From: an uncultured Pseudomonadota bacterium
Lineage (GTDB): Bacteria; Pseudomonadota; Gammaproteobacteria; Burkholderiales; SG8-39
DNA: 64,000 nt
Direction of reading: 5' to 3'
Assembly (NCBI GenBank): GCA_903829815.1
Contig: CAIKRR010000007.1
Span: 62,001-126,000, forward strand
The notes under the pieces: model-generated
The model's database searches: none
What the model was told of the DNA's origin: nothing
Seen by the model: the letters and a program-made list of their open reading frames with translations, nothing else
Program-made: the position numbers and the translations under genes
Part shown: piece after piece, positions 18,246 to 25,235 of the stretch
Numbering within the stretch: the stretch's first letter is position 1
How the letters are laid out: each line of letters begins with the position of its first letter

Positions 18246-19550
18246 TCATCGAGCGCGGCGCTCCTTGCGCGATGCTCGGTCGTCGTTGCGGATCGGGTCG
18301 GATGGGGTTGGTGGCACGGTTGCTGGCGCTGCAGCGTCCGTCGCCGATGTCCGGCGCGGATCACCGCCTGTCAGTTCTCCCTTCGTCGCACCGGTTCCAG
18401 CGCCATCGCTTTTCGGGAAATCGAGACTCGATCGGTCGATGACCGCTTGTGAATCGCCAGGATCGGGGTTGGATGTCGCATGACTGACGGGGGCTTCGCT
18501 GGCCGGCGCGGCAGGTTCCACGCGCACCGCGGGGCGGTTAGGCAAAGGGGGGGCTGGCATCATCGGCTCGGGCTCAGGTTGCGGCAGCCATTGCTCGAGG
18601 ACGGGTACTTGACGAAGCAGCTCGGCGAGAACCCCTGCCTGTTGTGGGTAGGCGACCGAGGCAACGGCGATGGCCAGTGCGGCCAGCAGCAGATAAAGGA
18701 CCAGCCGCCTCAGCCCCAGACCCCACCCACGACTCGCGTGGCGATCGGCGTCCGGTGTCGAACGGCCACCGGGTTCGCCGATCGGCGCGGTCTCAACCGG
18801 ACGCCGCCCGGGCGAATGGCGGGCGTGGGCCCCGCTCGCAACGGCCGCCTCGGAGCGCGACGCTGCCGAACCGTGTTGCCGCGGCGATCGAACGATGGCA
18901 GCTGATGCCTCGGCCAGGGGCATTGCGGTTGTACGTGAGCCGTTCTCCGATGTGGCCTGCGGTCGTGCAACGGCGTGTGAGCTTTCCTGGATGCGCTCCT
19001 CAACGTGCCCTGTCGAAGCACCTGGCGGGGTGTCGTTGGCGCTTGAACTGCGGATCGGTATTGCCAGCAGTTGCCGCGTGACGGCGGGCCCCAGTTCGCG
19101 CAGGGCCTCCTCCGGCGCTCCCTCGGGAATGAGGAGCAGGCGCAGGCGCAGCCCCGGAAAGTTGCTGACAAGCCGGCCCAGCAATCGCCACGGATCGGCC
19201 TCCAGCGTTCGGGTGATCCGTACGACCAGCACTCGAACCGGGGTTTGCGCACGCGCAGGCGCAACGGCCACGGAAACGGGCAGCGTGGCCACGAGGTTGT
19301 TGACCACCTCGAGCGTATCCTGAATTCGGGCTAGCCAGTGGATGGTCGCCATCTCGCCCTGGCGGTCGCTCAGTTCGAGCGTCACCTGCCGGGCGAGATG
19401 GGCCAGCAGGTCGGCGGTCGCCCCGCGCAGGATCACGTGCTGATTGGCGTCGATCAGCGCGCGTGAGGCCGCATCGATGACACTCTTGAGTTCGGCGCTG
19501 GCCGATTCGATGTCATCGGGTCTGGCCAGTGATTCCATGCGCAGGTTCAT
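18246..19550 (-). CDS. Unrecognised protein: degenerate NTPase-like domain, membrane span, proline-rich periplasmic tail
   Basis: The product has 434 residues. Residues 1-167 form an ordered alpha/beta domain (HVILRGATADLL, VRVLVVRITRTL, LRLRLLLIPEG) that recalls a P-loop-like fold but lacks Walker A and B. Residues 170-280 are disordered, 282-300 span the membrane, and the rest is Pro/Ala-rich and periplasmic. The layout recalls DamX-type proteins (cytoplasmic NTPase-like part, TM, periplasmic tail) but no SPOR domain is visible. The ATG overlaps the flhB stop (ATGA), strong evidence for co-translation with the export gate. Confidence 0.72.
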   Translation of the reverse strand: MNLRMESLARPDDIESASAELKSVIDAASRALIDANQHVILRGATADLLAHLARQVTLELSDRQGEMATIHWLARIQDTLEVVNNLVATLPVSVAVAPARAQTPVRVLVVRITRTLEADPWRLLGRLVSNFPGLRLRLLLIPEGAPEEALRELGPAVTRQLLAIPIRSSSANDTPPGASTGHVEERIQESSHAVARPQATSENGSRTTAMPLAEASAAIVRSPRQHGSAASRSEAAVASGAHARHSPGRRPVETAPIGEPGGRSTPDADRHASRGWGLGLRRLVLYLLLAALAIAVASVAYPQQAGVLAELLRQVPVLEQWLPQPEPEPMMPAPPLPNRPAVRVEPAAPASEAPVSHATSNPDPGDSQAVIDRSSLDFPKSDGAGTGATKGELTGGDPRRTSATDAAAPATVPPTPSDPIRNDDRASRKERRAR

Positions 19551-20710
19551 GCGACCTCGTCAGTGGGTTCGGGCGTTCCGTCGGTGGCGAAGCGCATCGA
19601 GGAAGGCACCGTGACGATGGGGCGGCGCAGATTGCCCTGATCGGGCGTGAAGCTGTGCAGGTTCATCACGTAGGCGATCACCTGGGCCACGGCGTAATAC
19701 AGTTCTTCACGGATCGCGTGTCCGGTTCGAGTCGTGAAGTAGATCGCCCGGGCGAGCGGTGGGGCTTCGAAGGTCTGCACACCGAGGCGGCGCGCTTCGG
19801 CAATGAGCCGGAAGGCGACTTCGTCGGTGCCCTTGGCGATGAGTGTGGGAGCCCCATCGCGCGACGGGTCGTAGGAGAGGGCGACCGCGAAGTGCTCCGG
19901 GTTGGTAATCACCACATCGGCGTCCTTGATGCGTTCAAGCATCCGCACCGTGGCGATTTCCCGCTGGCGCCGACGTATCTGTGCCTTGATTTCCGGACGC
20001 CCTTCGGAATCCTTCATCTCGTCGCGCACTTCCTGCTTGCTCATGCGCATGCGCTGGGCGAAGGTGTACCGCTGGTAGAACGCATCGAGCACTGCAATGG
20101 CGACCAGCGACAGTGTCACGAGCAGCGCACCGTGGGTAACGATGCGGCCGGTCTCGAGCAACGCAGGCTCGAGGGCCATGCCGCCCAGTGCGGCGAGTGC
20201 ACCCAGACTGTCGTTCACACACCAGTAGATCACCGAGCCGACCAGTGCAAGCTTGACGACGGATTTGAGCAGTTCCACCAGCGCATTCATGCTGAACATG
20301 CGTGCGATGCCAGACAAGGGGTTGATCTTGCCGAACTGCGGGGCCGCCGCTTTCAGAGAAAACATGAAACCGCCGGTGATGCCCGAGGAGAGCAGCGCGG
20401 CCAGCAGGCTCGCAACGAGGAGCGGCGCAATGGCGATGAAGCCGGCGAGCATCTCCTCCCCGAACCGACCCGGCAGGCTCTGCCCGCCGTGCAACATGCT
20501 GCTGTCAAAGGAGAACGCCGATATGAACAGCGCTCGCAATCGGTCGGTCATCGCGTCACCCTGCATCACCATCAGCGCGGCGCCTGCGATGAGCACGGCA
20601 GCAGCAGGCACCTCCTTGGAGTGGGCCGACTCGCCCTCTTCGCGCGCCTTCGTGAGGCGCCTGCTGGTAGGTTCTTCTGTGCGGTCTTCTGCGGAGATGT
20701 CCTCTGCCAT
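19547..20710 (-). CDS. flhB: Flagellar type III export switch protein FlhB
   Basis: This 387-residue inner-membrane protein has four hydrophobic spans and a cytoplasmic C-terminal domain that self-cleaves to switch export from rod/hook to filament substrates. Conserved parts are TEEPTSRRLTKAREEG at the N-terminus, GGFMFSLKAAAPQFGKINPLSG, and the cleavage region VVITNPEHFAVAL. The cleavage motif is N270-P271-E272-H273 instead of the usual NPTH. The ATG at 20710 overlaps the fliR stop (TGATG); a GTG one codon earlier is possible. The downstream gene overlaps by ATGA. Confidence 0.96.
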   Translation of the reverse strand: MAEDISAEDRTEEPTSRRLTKAREEGESAHSKEVPAAAVLIAGAALMVMQGDAMTDRLRALFISAFSFDSSMLHGGQSLPGRFGEEMLAGFIAIAPLLVASLLAALLSSGITGGFMFSLKAAAPQFGKINPLSGIARMFSMNALVELLKSVVKLALVGSVIYWCVNDSLGALAALGGMALEPALLETGRIVTHGALLVTLSLVAIAVLDAFYQRYTFAQRMRMSKQEVRDEMKDSEGRPEIKAQIRRRQREIATVRMLERIKDADVVITNPEHFAVALSYDPSRDGAPTLIAKGTDEVAFRLIAEARRLGVQTFEAPPLARAIYFTTRTGHAIREELYYAVAQVIAYVMNLHSFTPDQGNLRRPIVTVPSSMRFATDGTPEPTDEVA

Positions 20711-21480
20711 CACGGCGCTCCAAGCATGTCACGCAGTTGCGTGAAGCTCTCGGCCCAGAGCCACTGGATGCGGTTGCCCGAGGTCGTGAGGGTGAAGAGA
20801 AAGAGCACCAGACCACTCACGATGGTGGCTGGAAATCCGACGGAAAACACGTTGAGGCTGGGGGCGGCGCGCGTCACGATGCCAAGGCCGACGTTGACCA
20901 GAAGAAGGCTTCCCATCACGGGTAGTGAAATCAGGACACCACCCAGAAAGATCATCGAACTCCAGGCGATGATGCCCTTGAACGCTGTCAGTCCGGCAAA
21001 ACTGCTCCCCGGAGGCAGGAGCGTGAAGCTCTCTGCCAGCAGGCCGATCACGACCAGGTGTCCACCGGTGCCGAAGAACACCAGCGTACCCATGACGATC
21101 ATGAACTGCGACAGTTCGGGCACGTTGCCCAGGTTCGGGTCAACCATGTTCGCCATCGACAGACCCAGCGAGGACGATATGGCCTGGCCAGCGACTGTAA
21201 TCGTAGCCGTCACGACCTGCAGCACCAGTCCCATCAGCAATCCGATGGCCATCTCGTCGAGCAGGCAGAGAAACCAGTCGCCCGACAGGGGCTCTGCCGA
21301 AGGCCACTCCCGAGTGGGCCAGACGAGCCAGGCGATCGAGAGCGCCAGCAGCACGCGTACTCGCGCGTTGCCCGCCTGCGTCGAGAAGAAGGGCAGCATC
21401 ATCAGCGCCGCCGAAATGCGCACGAGCGGCCATATGAGCGACTGCAGACCGAGTGCGAGGTCGAGGAGGGACGCGTTCAT
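20710..21480 (-). CDS. fliR: Flagellar export gate protein FliR
   Basis: The integral membrane protein of 256 residues has the usual FliR hydrophobic pattern: LIWPLVRISAALMMLPFF, a conserved DEMAIGLLMGLVLQ segment, GQAISSSLGLSMANMVDP, and a C-terminal LGIVTRAAPSLNVFSVGFP. FliR forms the export gate with FliP and FliQ inside the MS ring. Length is normal. It is followed by flhB with a TGATG overlap and preceded by fliQ. Confidence 0.97.
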   Translation of the reverse strand: MNASLLDLALGLQSLIWPLVRISAALMMLPFFSTQAGNARVRVLLALSIAWLVWPTREWPSAEPLSGDWFLCLLDEMAIGLLMGLVLQVVTATITVAGQAISSSLGLSMANMVDPNLGNVPELSQFMIVMGTLVFFGTGGHLVVIGLLAESFTLLPPGSSFAGLTAFKGIIAWSSMIFLGGVLISLPVMGSLLLVNVGLGIVTRAAPSLNVFSVGFPATIVSGLVLFLFTLTTSGNRIQWLWAESFTQLRDMLGAP

Positions 21481-21505
21481 GAATGGCTGGCGAAGGCGTC
21501 CCGGC

Positions 21506-21775
21506 TCAGTTGAACAGGCCGGGAATGCGCTGGTAGATCTCGCGCAGATAGTCCATCAGCACGCCCAGTTGCCAGTTGCCAAAAAGGACGATGGCGCCGC
21601 CGACGGCAATGAGCTTGGGGATGAAACTCAAGGTCATCTCGTTGATGGAGGTCGCGGCCTGGACGATGCCGACCGCGACACCGACGATGAGTGCTACGCC
21701 CAGCAGCGGGAAGCTGACAAGCAGCGTGATCCAGATTGCTTCGCGCGCCAGATCGATGATGGCAGAGGTTTCCAT
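21506..21775 (-). CDS. fliQ: Flagellar export gate protein FliQ
   Basis: The 89-residue protein has two transmembrane helices and the family sequence REAIWITLLVSFPLLGVALIVG and VQAATSINEMTLSFIPKL. It packs around FliP in the export gate. Length and motif are canonical. It lies 10 bases downstream of fliP. Confidence 0.97.
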   Translation of the reverse strand: METSAIIDLAREAIWITLLVSFPLLGVALIVGVAVGIVQAATSINEMTLSFIPKLIAVGGAIVLFGNWQLGVLMDYLREIYQRIPGLFN

Positions 21776-21785
21776 GGATGTTTCC

Positions 21786-22541
21786 TCAGGGCATCACGAA
21801 GCTGGCTGCGAGGGAACTCATCGTGAGCCCCCAACCATCGACCAGAACGAAGAGCATCAGCTTGAAGGGCAGCGAGATCATCATCGGTGAGAGCATCATC
21901 ATGCCGAGGGACATCAGGGCGCTGGCCACAACCAGGTCAATCACCACGAATGGAATGTAGAGCATGAAGCCGATCGTGAAGGCGCTCTTGAGTTCCGAGG
22001 TGATGAACGCTGGAACGAGCGTGGTGAAGGGCACTGCGGCAGGATCTGCGGGCGCTGGCTCGCGCGCAATCTTCGAAAAGACCGCGATGTCGTCATTGCG
22101 GACCTGGCGCAGCATGAATGCACGAAGTGGTGCCTGGGCTGCCGGCAGCGCGGATTCGAGGGTCAGCTTCTCGTTCATGTAGGGCTCGATGCCCTGCTTG
22201 TAGACATCAGTCAGTACCGGCGACATGATGAACAGGCTCAGAAAGAGTGAAAGACCGACCAGAACCTGATTCGGTGGCGTCTGTCCCGTGCCGAGCGCCT
22301 GTCGCAGGAGTGAGAGCACGACAACGATGCGCACAAATGGGGTCATCATGAGGAGCAGTGACGGCAAGAGCGTCAGCATCGTCATGAGCGCCAGGAGTTC
22401 GAGCGACATGCTGTAACGCATGCCCTGAGCGCCTTGACTCATGGCTGTCACGAGCGGCAGGCCCTCGGCCTGAACGACGCCGCTGCCGACGAGCATGACT
22501 GCAGCCATCAGGCTCAGCAGGCGAACGCCGCGCGACCTCAT
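21786..22541 (-). CDS. fliP: Flagellar export gate protein FliP
   Basis: The product has 251 residues with a cleavable signal peptide (to about residue 25, typical of FliP). The family signatures are MTMLTLLPSLLLMMTPFVRIVVVLSLLRQALG, PPNQVLVGLSLFLSLFIM, FITSELKSAFTIGF and MMISLPFKLMLFVLVDGW. Five FliP subunits form the core of the export pore. The start overlaps the fliO stop (ATGA). Confidence 0.97.
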   Translation of the reverse strand: MRSRGVRLLSLMAAVMLVGSGVVQAEGLPLVTAMSQGAQGMRYSMSLELLALMTMLTLLPSLLLMMTPFVRIVVVLSLLRQALGTGQTPPNQVLVGLSLFLSLFIMSPVLTDVYKQGIEPYMNEKLTLESALPAAQAPLRAFMLRQVRNDDIAVFSKIAREPAPADPAAVPFTTLVPAFITSELKSAFTIGFMLYIPFVVIDLVVASALMSLGMMMLSPMMISLPFKLMLFVLVDGWGLTMSSLAASFVMP

Positions 22542-22924
22542 GCTGCGCCTCTTTGCTGGCGGATCTGTTCGAGCAGTCCTTGCAGCATCTTGCCGGGCGT
22601 CGCTGTCGAGGGGCGGCGCTCGGATGGAGGCGCTGGTTCAGTTGCCTCGTTCTCATCGTCGAAGGTGGCGAGGAGGCTCACCTCGGAGGGCGAGAGCCCC
22701 AGCAACAACTGGCGATCGTGTGCCTGAATGAGGACCACGCGCTGACGTGGTCCGAGCGACTGCGATTCCAGCACGCGAATGACCTTGTGCCGTGCGCGCC
22801 CCGGTGTTGCGCCGCGCAGTCGGCGCAGCAGGTGAAGGAGCGCCAGCAGCATCGCGATCACGAGCAGGAAGCTGCCCGCAAATGAGAGCCAGTCGGTCAG
22901 GCCAAGGTGGGGAGTCTGTCCCAT
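22538..22924 (-). CDS. fliO: Flagellar export assembly protein FliO
   Basis: A single-span membrane protein of 128 residues. Its N-terminal helix (LSFAGSFLLVIAMLLALLHLL) is followed by the FliO cytoplasmic core (IRVLESQSLGPRQRVVLIQAHDRQLLLGLSPSEVSLL). FliO helps assemble the FliP ring. It is encoded two bases after fliN and overlaps fliP, matching the conserved fliNOPQR order. Confidence 0.92.
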   Translation of the reverse strand: MGQTPHLGLTDWLSFAGSFLLVIAMLLALLHLLRRLRGATPGRARHKVIRVLESQSLGPRQRVVLIQAHDRQLLLGLSPSEVSLLATFDDENEATEPAPPSERRPSTATPGKMLQGLLEQIRQQRGAA

Positions 22925-22926
22925 GC

Positions 22927-23259
22927 TCAGACGTTCTTGAGTCGTTCTGAGGGAGTGATCACCCGCGTCAGGCGGATGCCGTATCGGTCGTTGACGAGTA
23001 CCACCTCGCCCTGAGCCACCACGGTGTCATTGACCAGCAGATCGAGCGGTTCGCCCGCGATGCGCCCGAGTTCGACGACGCTGCCTTGTGACAGGCGGAG
23101 CAGGTCGCTGATCTTGAGAACCGCGCGCCCGACTTCGACCGAGATCGTTACTGGTATGTTTTGCAGCAGACTCGAGTTGATCGGATGCCCATTGGCGGCT
23201 TGCGCGTAATGAGCCTCGGTATCGTCCTGAGTGAGGTCGACAGGATTGGGTGTTGACAT
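22927..23259 (-). CDS. fliN: Flagellar motor switch protein FliN
   Basis: The 110-residue product has a short variable N-terminus and a SpoA-type C-ring domain: LLQNIPVTISVEVGRAVLKISDLLRLSQGSVVELGRIAGEPLDLLVND...VVLVNDRYGIRLTRV. FliN forms the base of the C ring with FliM and docks the export ATPase complex through FliH. Length is normal. It lies 23 bases after fliM. Confidence 0.97.
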   Translation of the reverse strand: MSTPNPVDLTQDDTEAHYAQAANGHPINSSLLQNIPVTISVEVGRAVLKISDLLRLSQGSVVELGRIAGEPLDLLVNDTVVAQGEVVLVNDRYGIRLTRVITPSERLKNV

Positions 23260-23282
23260 GGTGCGTCCTTGTGCGTTGGCAA

Positions 23283-24275
23283 TCAGCTTGCCGACGGAAT
23301 CTCGAGGGTTTTCTGGATCTGGATGGCCATGTTCGGGCCGGCGGTACCAACCTGCACATCGAACACGGGAATGTTGTTGATCAGTGCACGGGCGAATTCA
23401 TGCTTGCGAAAGAAGACGACATCGCCCTCCTTCATGGCCTCGAGAGCACTCAGCGTGGTCTTGAGTTGTCCTAGGATCACCTGCAACTCGAGCCGGGCGT
23501 CGCCCATCGCAGCTGCCATCTGTTCGAACCAGACCTTGTCCGACTCGGCATTCTCGTCGACCGAGGGGCCGCGGTTTCTCAGTACCTCGCGAATCGGCTT
23601 CAGGCCCGCATACGGGTAGATGAGGTCGATGAATCCCTTTGCGTCCCCACAGTCGGCGTCGAAGTGGTTGACCAGTACCAGATCGTTTTCGTCGGCGATC
23701 TGCGCGAATTGCGGATTGATTTCCGAACTCACCTGCTCGAATTCCACCGGCACGAGGGGGTGCCAGGCCTCCTGCAGCGAGGAGAAAAGCACCTTCAGAA
23801 TCAGCTCGATCACGCGGTTTTCCGTCGGCGTGAAGAGCCGGGTCGGGGAGAGCGGGGCGCCGACGCGTCCTGAGCCACCGAAGAAGTTGTCGAGCACGGT
23901 GAAGATCATGTTGGTATCGATCAACACGAGCGACGACCCGCGCAGCGGATTCATCCGGATCACGTTGACCGAGAGCGGTGCACTCTTGCCCTCCAGGTAC
24001 TCCCCGAACTTGAGCAACTGCACGCGCGCCGGATTGATGCGAGGACTCGTCCGCAGAACCTCGAGAAGCCCCAGTCGAAAAAGACGTATGAAGCGCTCGT
24101 TGATCATGTCCAGCGCTGAGACATTGACGCCCAGCGAACTGTCCTCGTTCGTGATGTCGTGCTTGCGCACGCGAGCCCCCGCATTGAAGCCGGTGTTCAC
24201 GGCGATCGAGCCGTCGCCGATGCCACTGTTCAAGGCGTCGAGTTCTTCAGGGCTGAGGAGGTTGCGAGTTGCCAT
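23283..24275 (-). CDS. fliM: Flagellar motor switch protein FliM
   Basis: The protein of 330 residues begins with the CheY-binding segment LLSPEELDALNSG, which normally carries SQxEIDAL. The middle CheC-like domain (FIRLFRLGLLEVLR, SLVLIDTNMIFTVLDNFFGG) and the C-terminal SpoA domain (NIPVFDVQVGTAGPNMAIQIQKTLEIPSAS) follow. FliM transmits the CheY-P signal to FliG. The gene lies 83 bases after fliL. Confidence 0.96.
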   Translation of the reverse strand: MATRNLLSPEELDALNSGIGDGSIAVNTGFNAGARVRKHDITNEDSSLGVNVSALDMINERFIRLFRLGLLEVLRTSPRINPARVQLLKFGEYLEGKSAPLSVNVIRMNPLRGSSLVLIDTNMIFTVLDNFFGGSGRVGAPLSPTRLFTPTENRVIELILKVLFSSLQEAWHPLVPVEFEQVSSEINPQFAQIADENDLVLVNHFDADCGDAKGFIDLIYPYAGLKPIREVLRNRGPSVDENAESDKVWFEQMAAAMGDARLELQVILGQLKTTLSALEAMKEGDVVFFRKHEFARALINNIPVFDVQVGTAGPNMAIQIQKTLEIPSAS

Positions 24276-24358
24276 TGGCGGGTACGGTTGCGTTGCTGTC
24301 GATCGTGCAGGGGTGGGGCCCGACGCTCGTCGGTCGGCTGGTGATGGGCCTGTCTGGC

Positions 24359-25078
24359 CTATTGGTAGACGAATTCGGTGAAGAAGACTTCCTCGATGCC
24401 GCCGAACCCCTCAAGCCGGTCCAGTTCGATGTTGATGCGATCGCGCAGGCGACCGCTCAGTTGCAGGCGAAATTCGGGTTTGGCCAGATCGGGTTCGGTG
24501 ACGGTGCGCAGGACATCAAGACAGGCCGAGCGCAGCGCTGCTCGGTGGGTCTCGACGTTCTTGAATACCCGCTCGTCATACTGTGTCATCAAGGACAGCG
24601 ACACCTGCATCACCTTGCGCGAGCCGGCGACGTTGGCCACCAGGGCCTTCTTGTCGTCCAGGTCCATGTATCGCTTCTCGAAGCGCGCACCGGCATTGGC
24701 CGGGATCATCCGCGAAGCGCCAGCCTCCGATTTCGCCTCGCCCCCCTTCTTGTCACCGTGGGCATCCTTCTTGTCGCCGTGGCCGTCTTTTTTCTCGCCG
24801 TGGGCGTCCTTCTTTTCGCCGTGTCCCGCCGGTTTCTCGCCGTGCCCCGCTGGCTTCTCGCCGTGGCCCGCGGGGTTTTCTCCATGCGCTGCTGCAGGTG
24901 CTTGGGCGACCTCGTCATCAGCCTCCGCCGAAGGTGCCGATGACAGGGCGCCCGTCAGAAACAGCGTGGCGCCGACGCCGCCGCCGATGAGCACGAGGGC
25001 AATGACCGCCATGATCGCGATCTTGACGATGGGCTTCGCAGGCTTCTCAGCTACTTCGGTGGTCTGTTCTTCAGCCAT
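24359..25078 (-). CDS. fliL: Flagellar basal-body protein FliL with a seven-copy histidine-rich heptapeptide repeat
   Basis: The 239-residue protein has a short cytoplasmic N-terminus, one membrane helix (about 17-45) and a linker of seven consecutive 7-residue repeats of the form x-A/G-H-G-E/D-K/N-P/K (63-111). The FliL periplasmic domain (YMDLDDKKALVANVAG, VMQVSLSLMTQYDERV, IEEVFFTEFVYQ) follows. FliL forms rings around the stator and supports torque. Usual length is 150-180 residues; the repeat accounts for the excess. The ATG at 25078 has GGAAAAG upstream. It heads the fliLMNOPQR-flhB operon behind a sigma-54 promoter. Confidence 0.95.
   Translation of the reverse strand: MAEEQTTEVAEKPAKPIVKIAIMAVIALVLIGGGVGATLFLTGALSSAPSAEADDEVAQAPAAAHGENPAGHGEKPAGHGEKPAGHGEKKDAHGEKKDGHGDKKDAHGDKKGGEAKSEAGASRMIPANAGARFEKRYMDLDDKKALVANVAGSRKVMQVSLSLMTQYDERVFKNVETHRAALRSACLDVLRTVTEPDLAKPEFRLQLSGRLRDRINIELDRLEGFGGIEEVFFTEFVYQ
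24746..24892 (-). repeat. In-frame 21-bp tandem repeats inside fliL
   Basis: 147 bases encode seven heptapeptides in a row (AAHGENP, AGHGEKP twice, AGHGEKK, DAHGEKK, DGHGDKK, DAHGDKK). The array holds seven histidines, eleven lysines and seven acidic residues from the E/D position plus two aspartates. It is periplasmic by topology and could bind metal or act as a pH-sensitive spacer. Confidence 0.9.
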
Positions 25079-25204
25079 GGCTTTTCCATTGGTGTGGGCG
25101 GTCAATCGTCAGCACAGCGCAGTTTCCGAGTTCGACCGACTTTGGCCTGCGGCTGTCATTTTCATGACGCCTCACCAGCATCTGGATGAGGTGTCGGTAG
25201 GTTG

Positions 25205-25220
25205 AGCAATTGCTGTGCCT
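25205..25220 (-). promoter_or_regulatory. Sigma-54 promoter for the fliL operon
   Basis: AGGCAC-N5-TTGCT on the minus strand matches the -24/-12 consensus TGGCAC-N5-TTGCW except for the first base. It sits in the 157-base gap between fliK and fliL, about 130 bases before the fliL start. Confidence 0.75.
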
Positions 25221-25235
25221 GATGTGTTCCTTCGG

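Noticed and set aside
19529-21826. Plus-strand open frame of 765 codons across flhB-fliR-fliQ
   Set aside because: It is antisense to three certain flagellar genes and has a composition typical of mirror-frame reading in GC-rich DNA.
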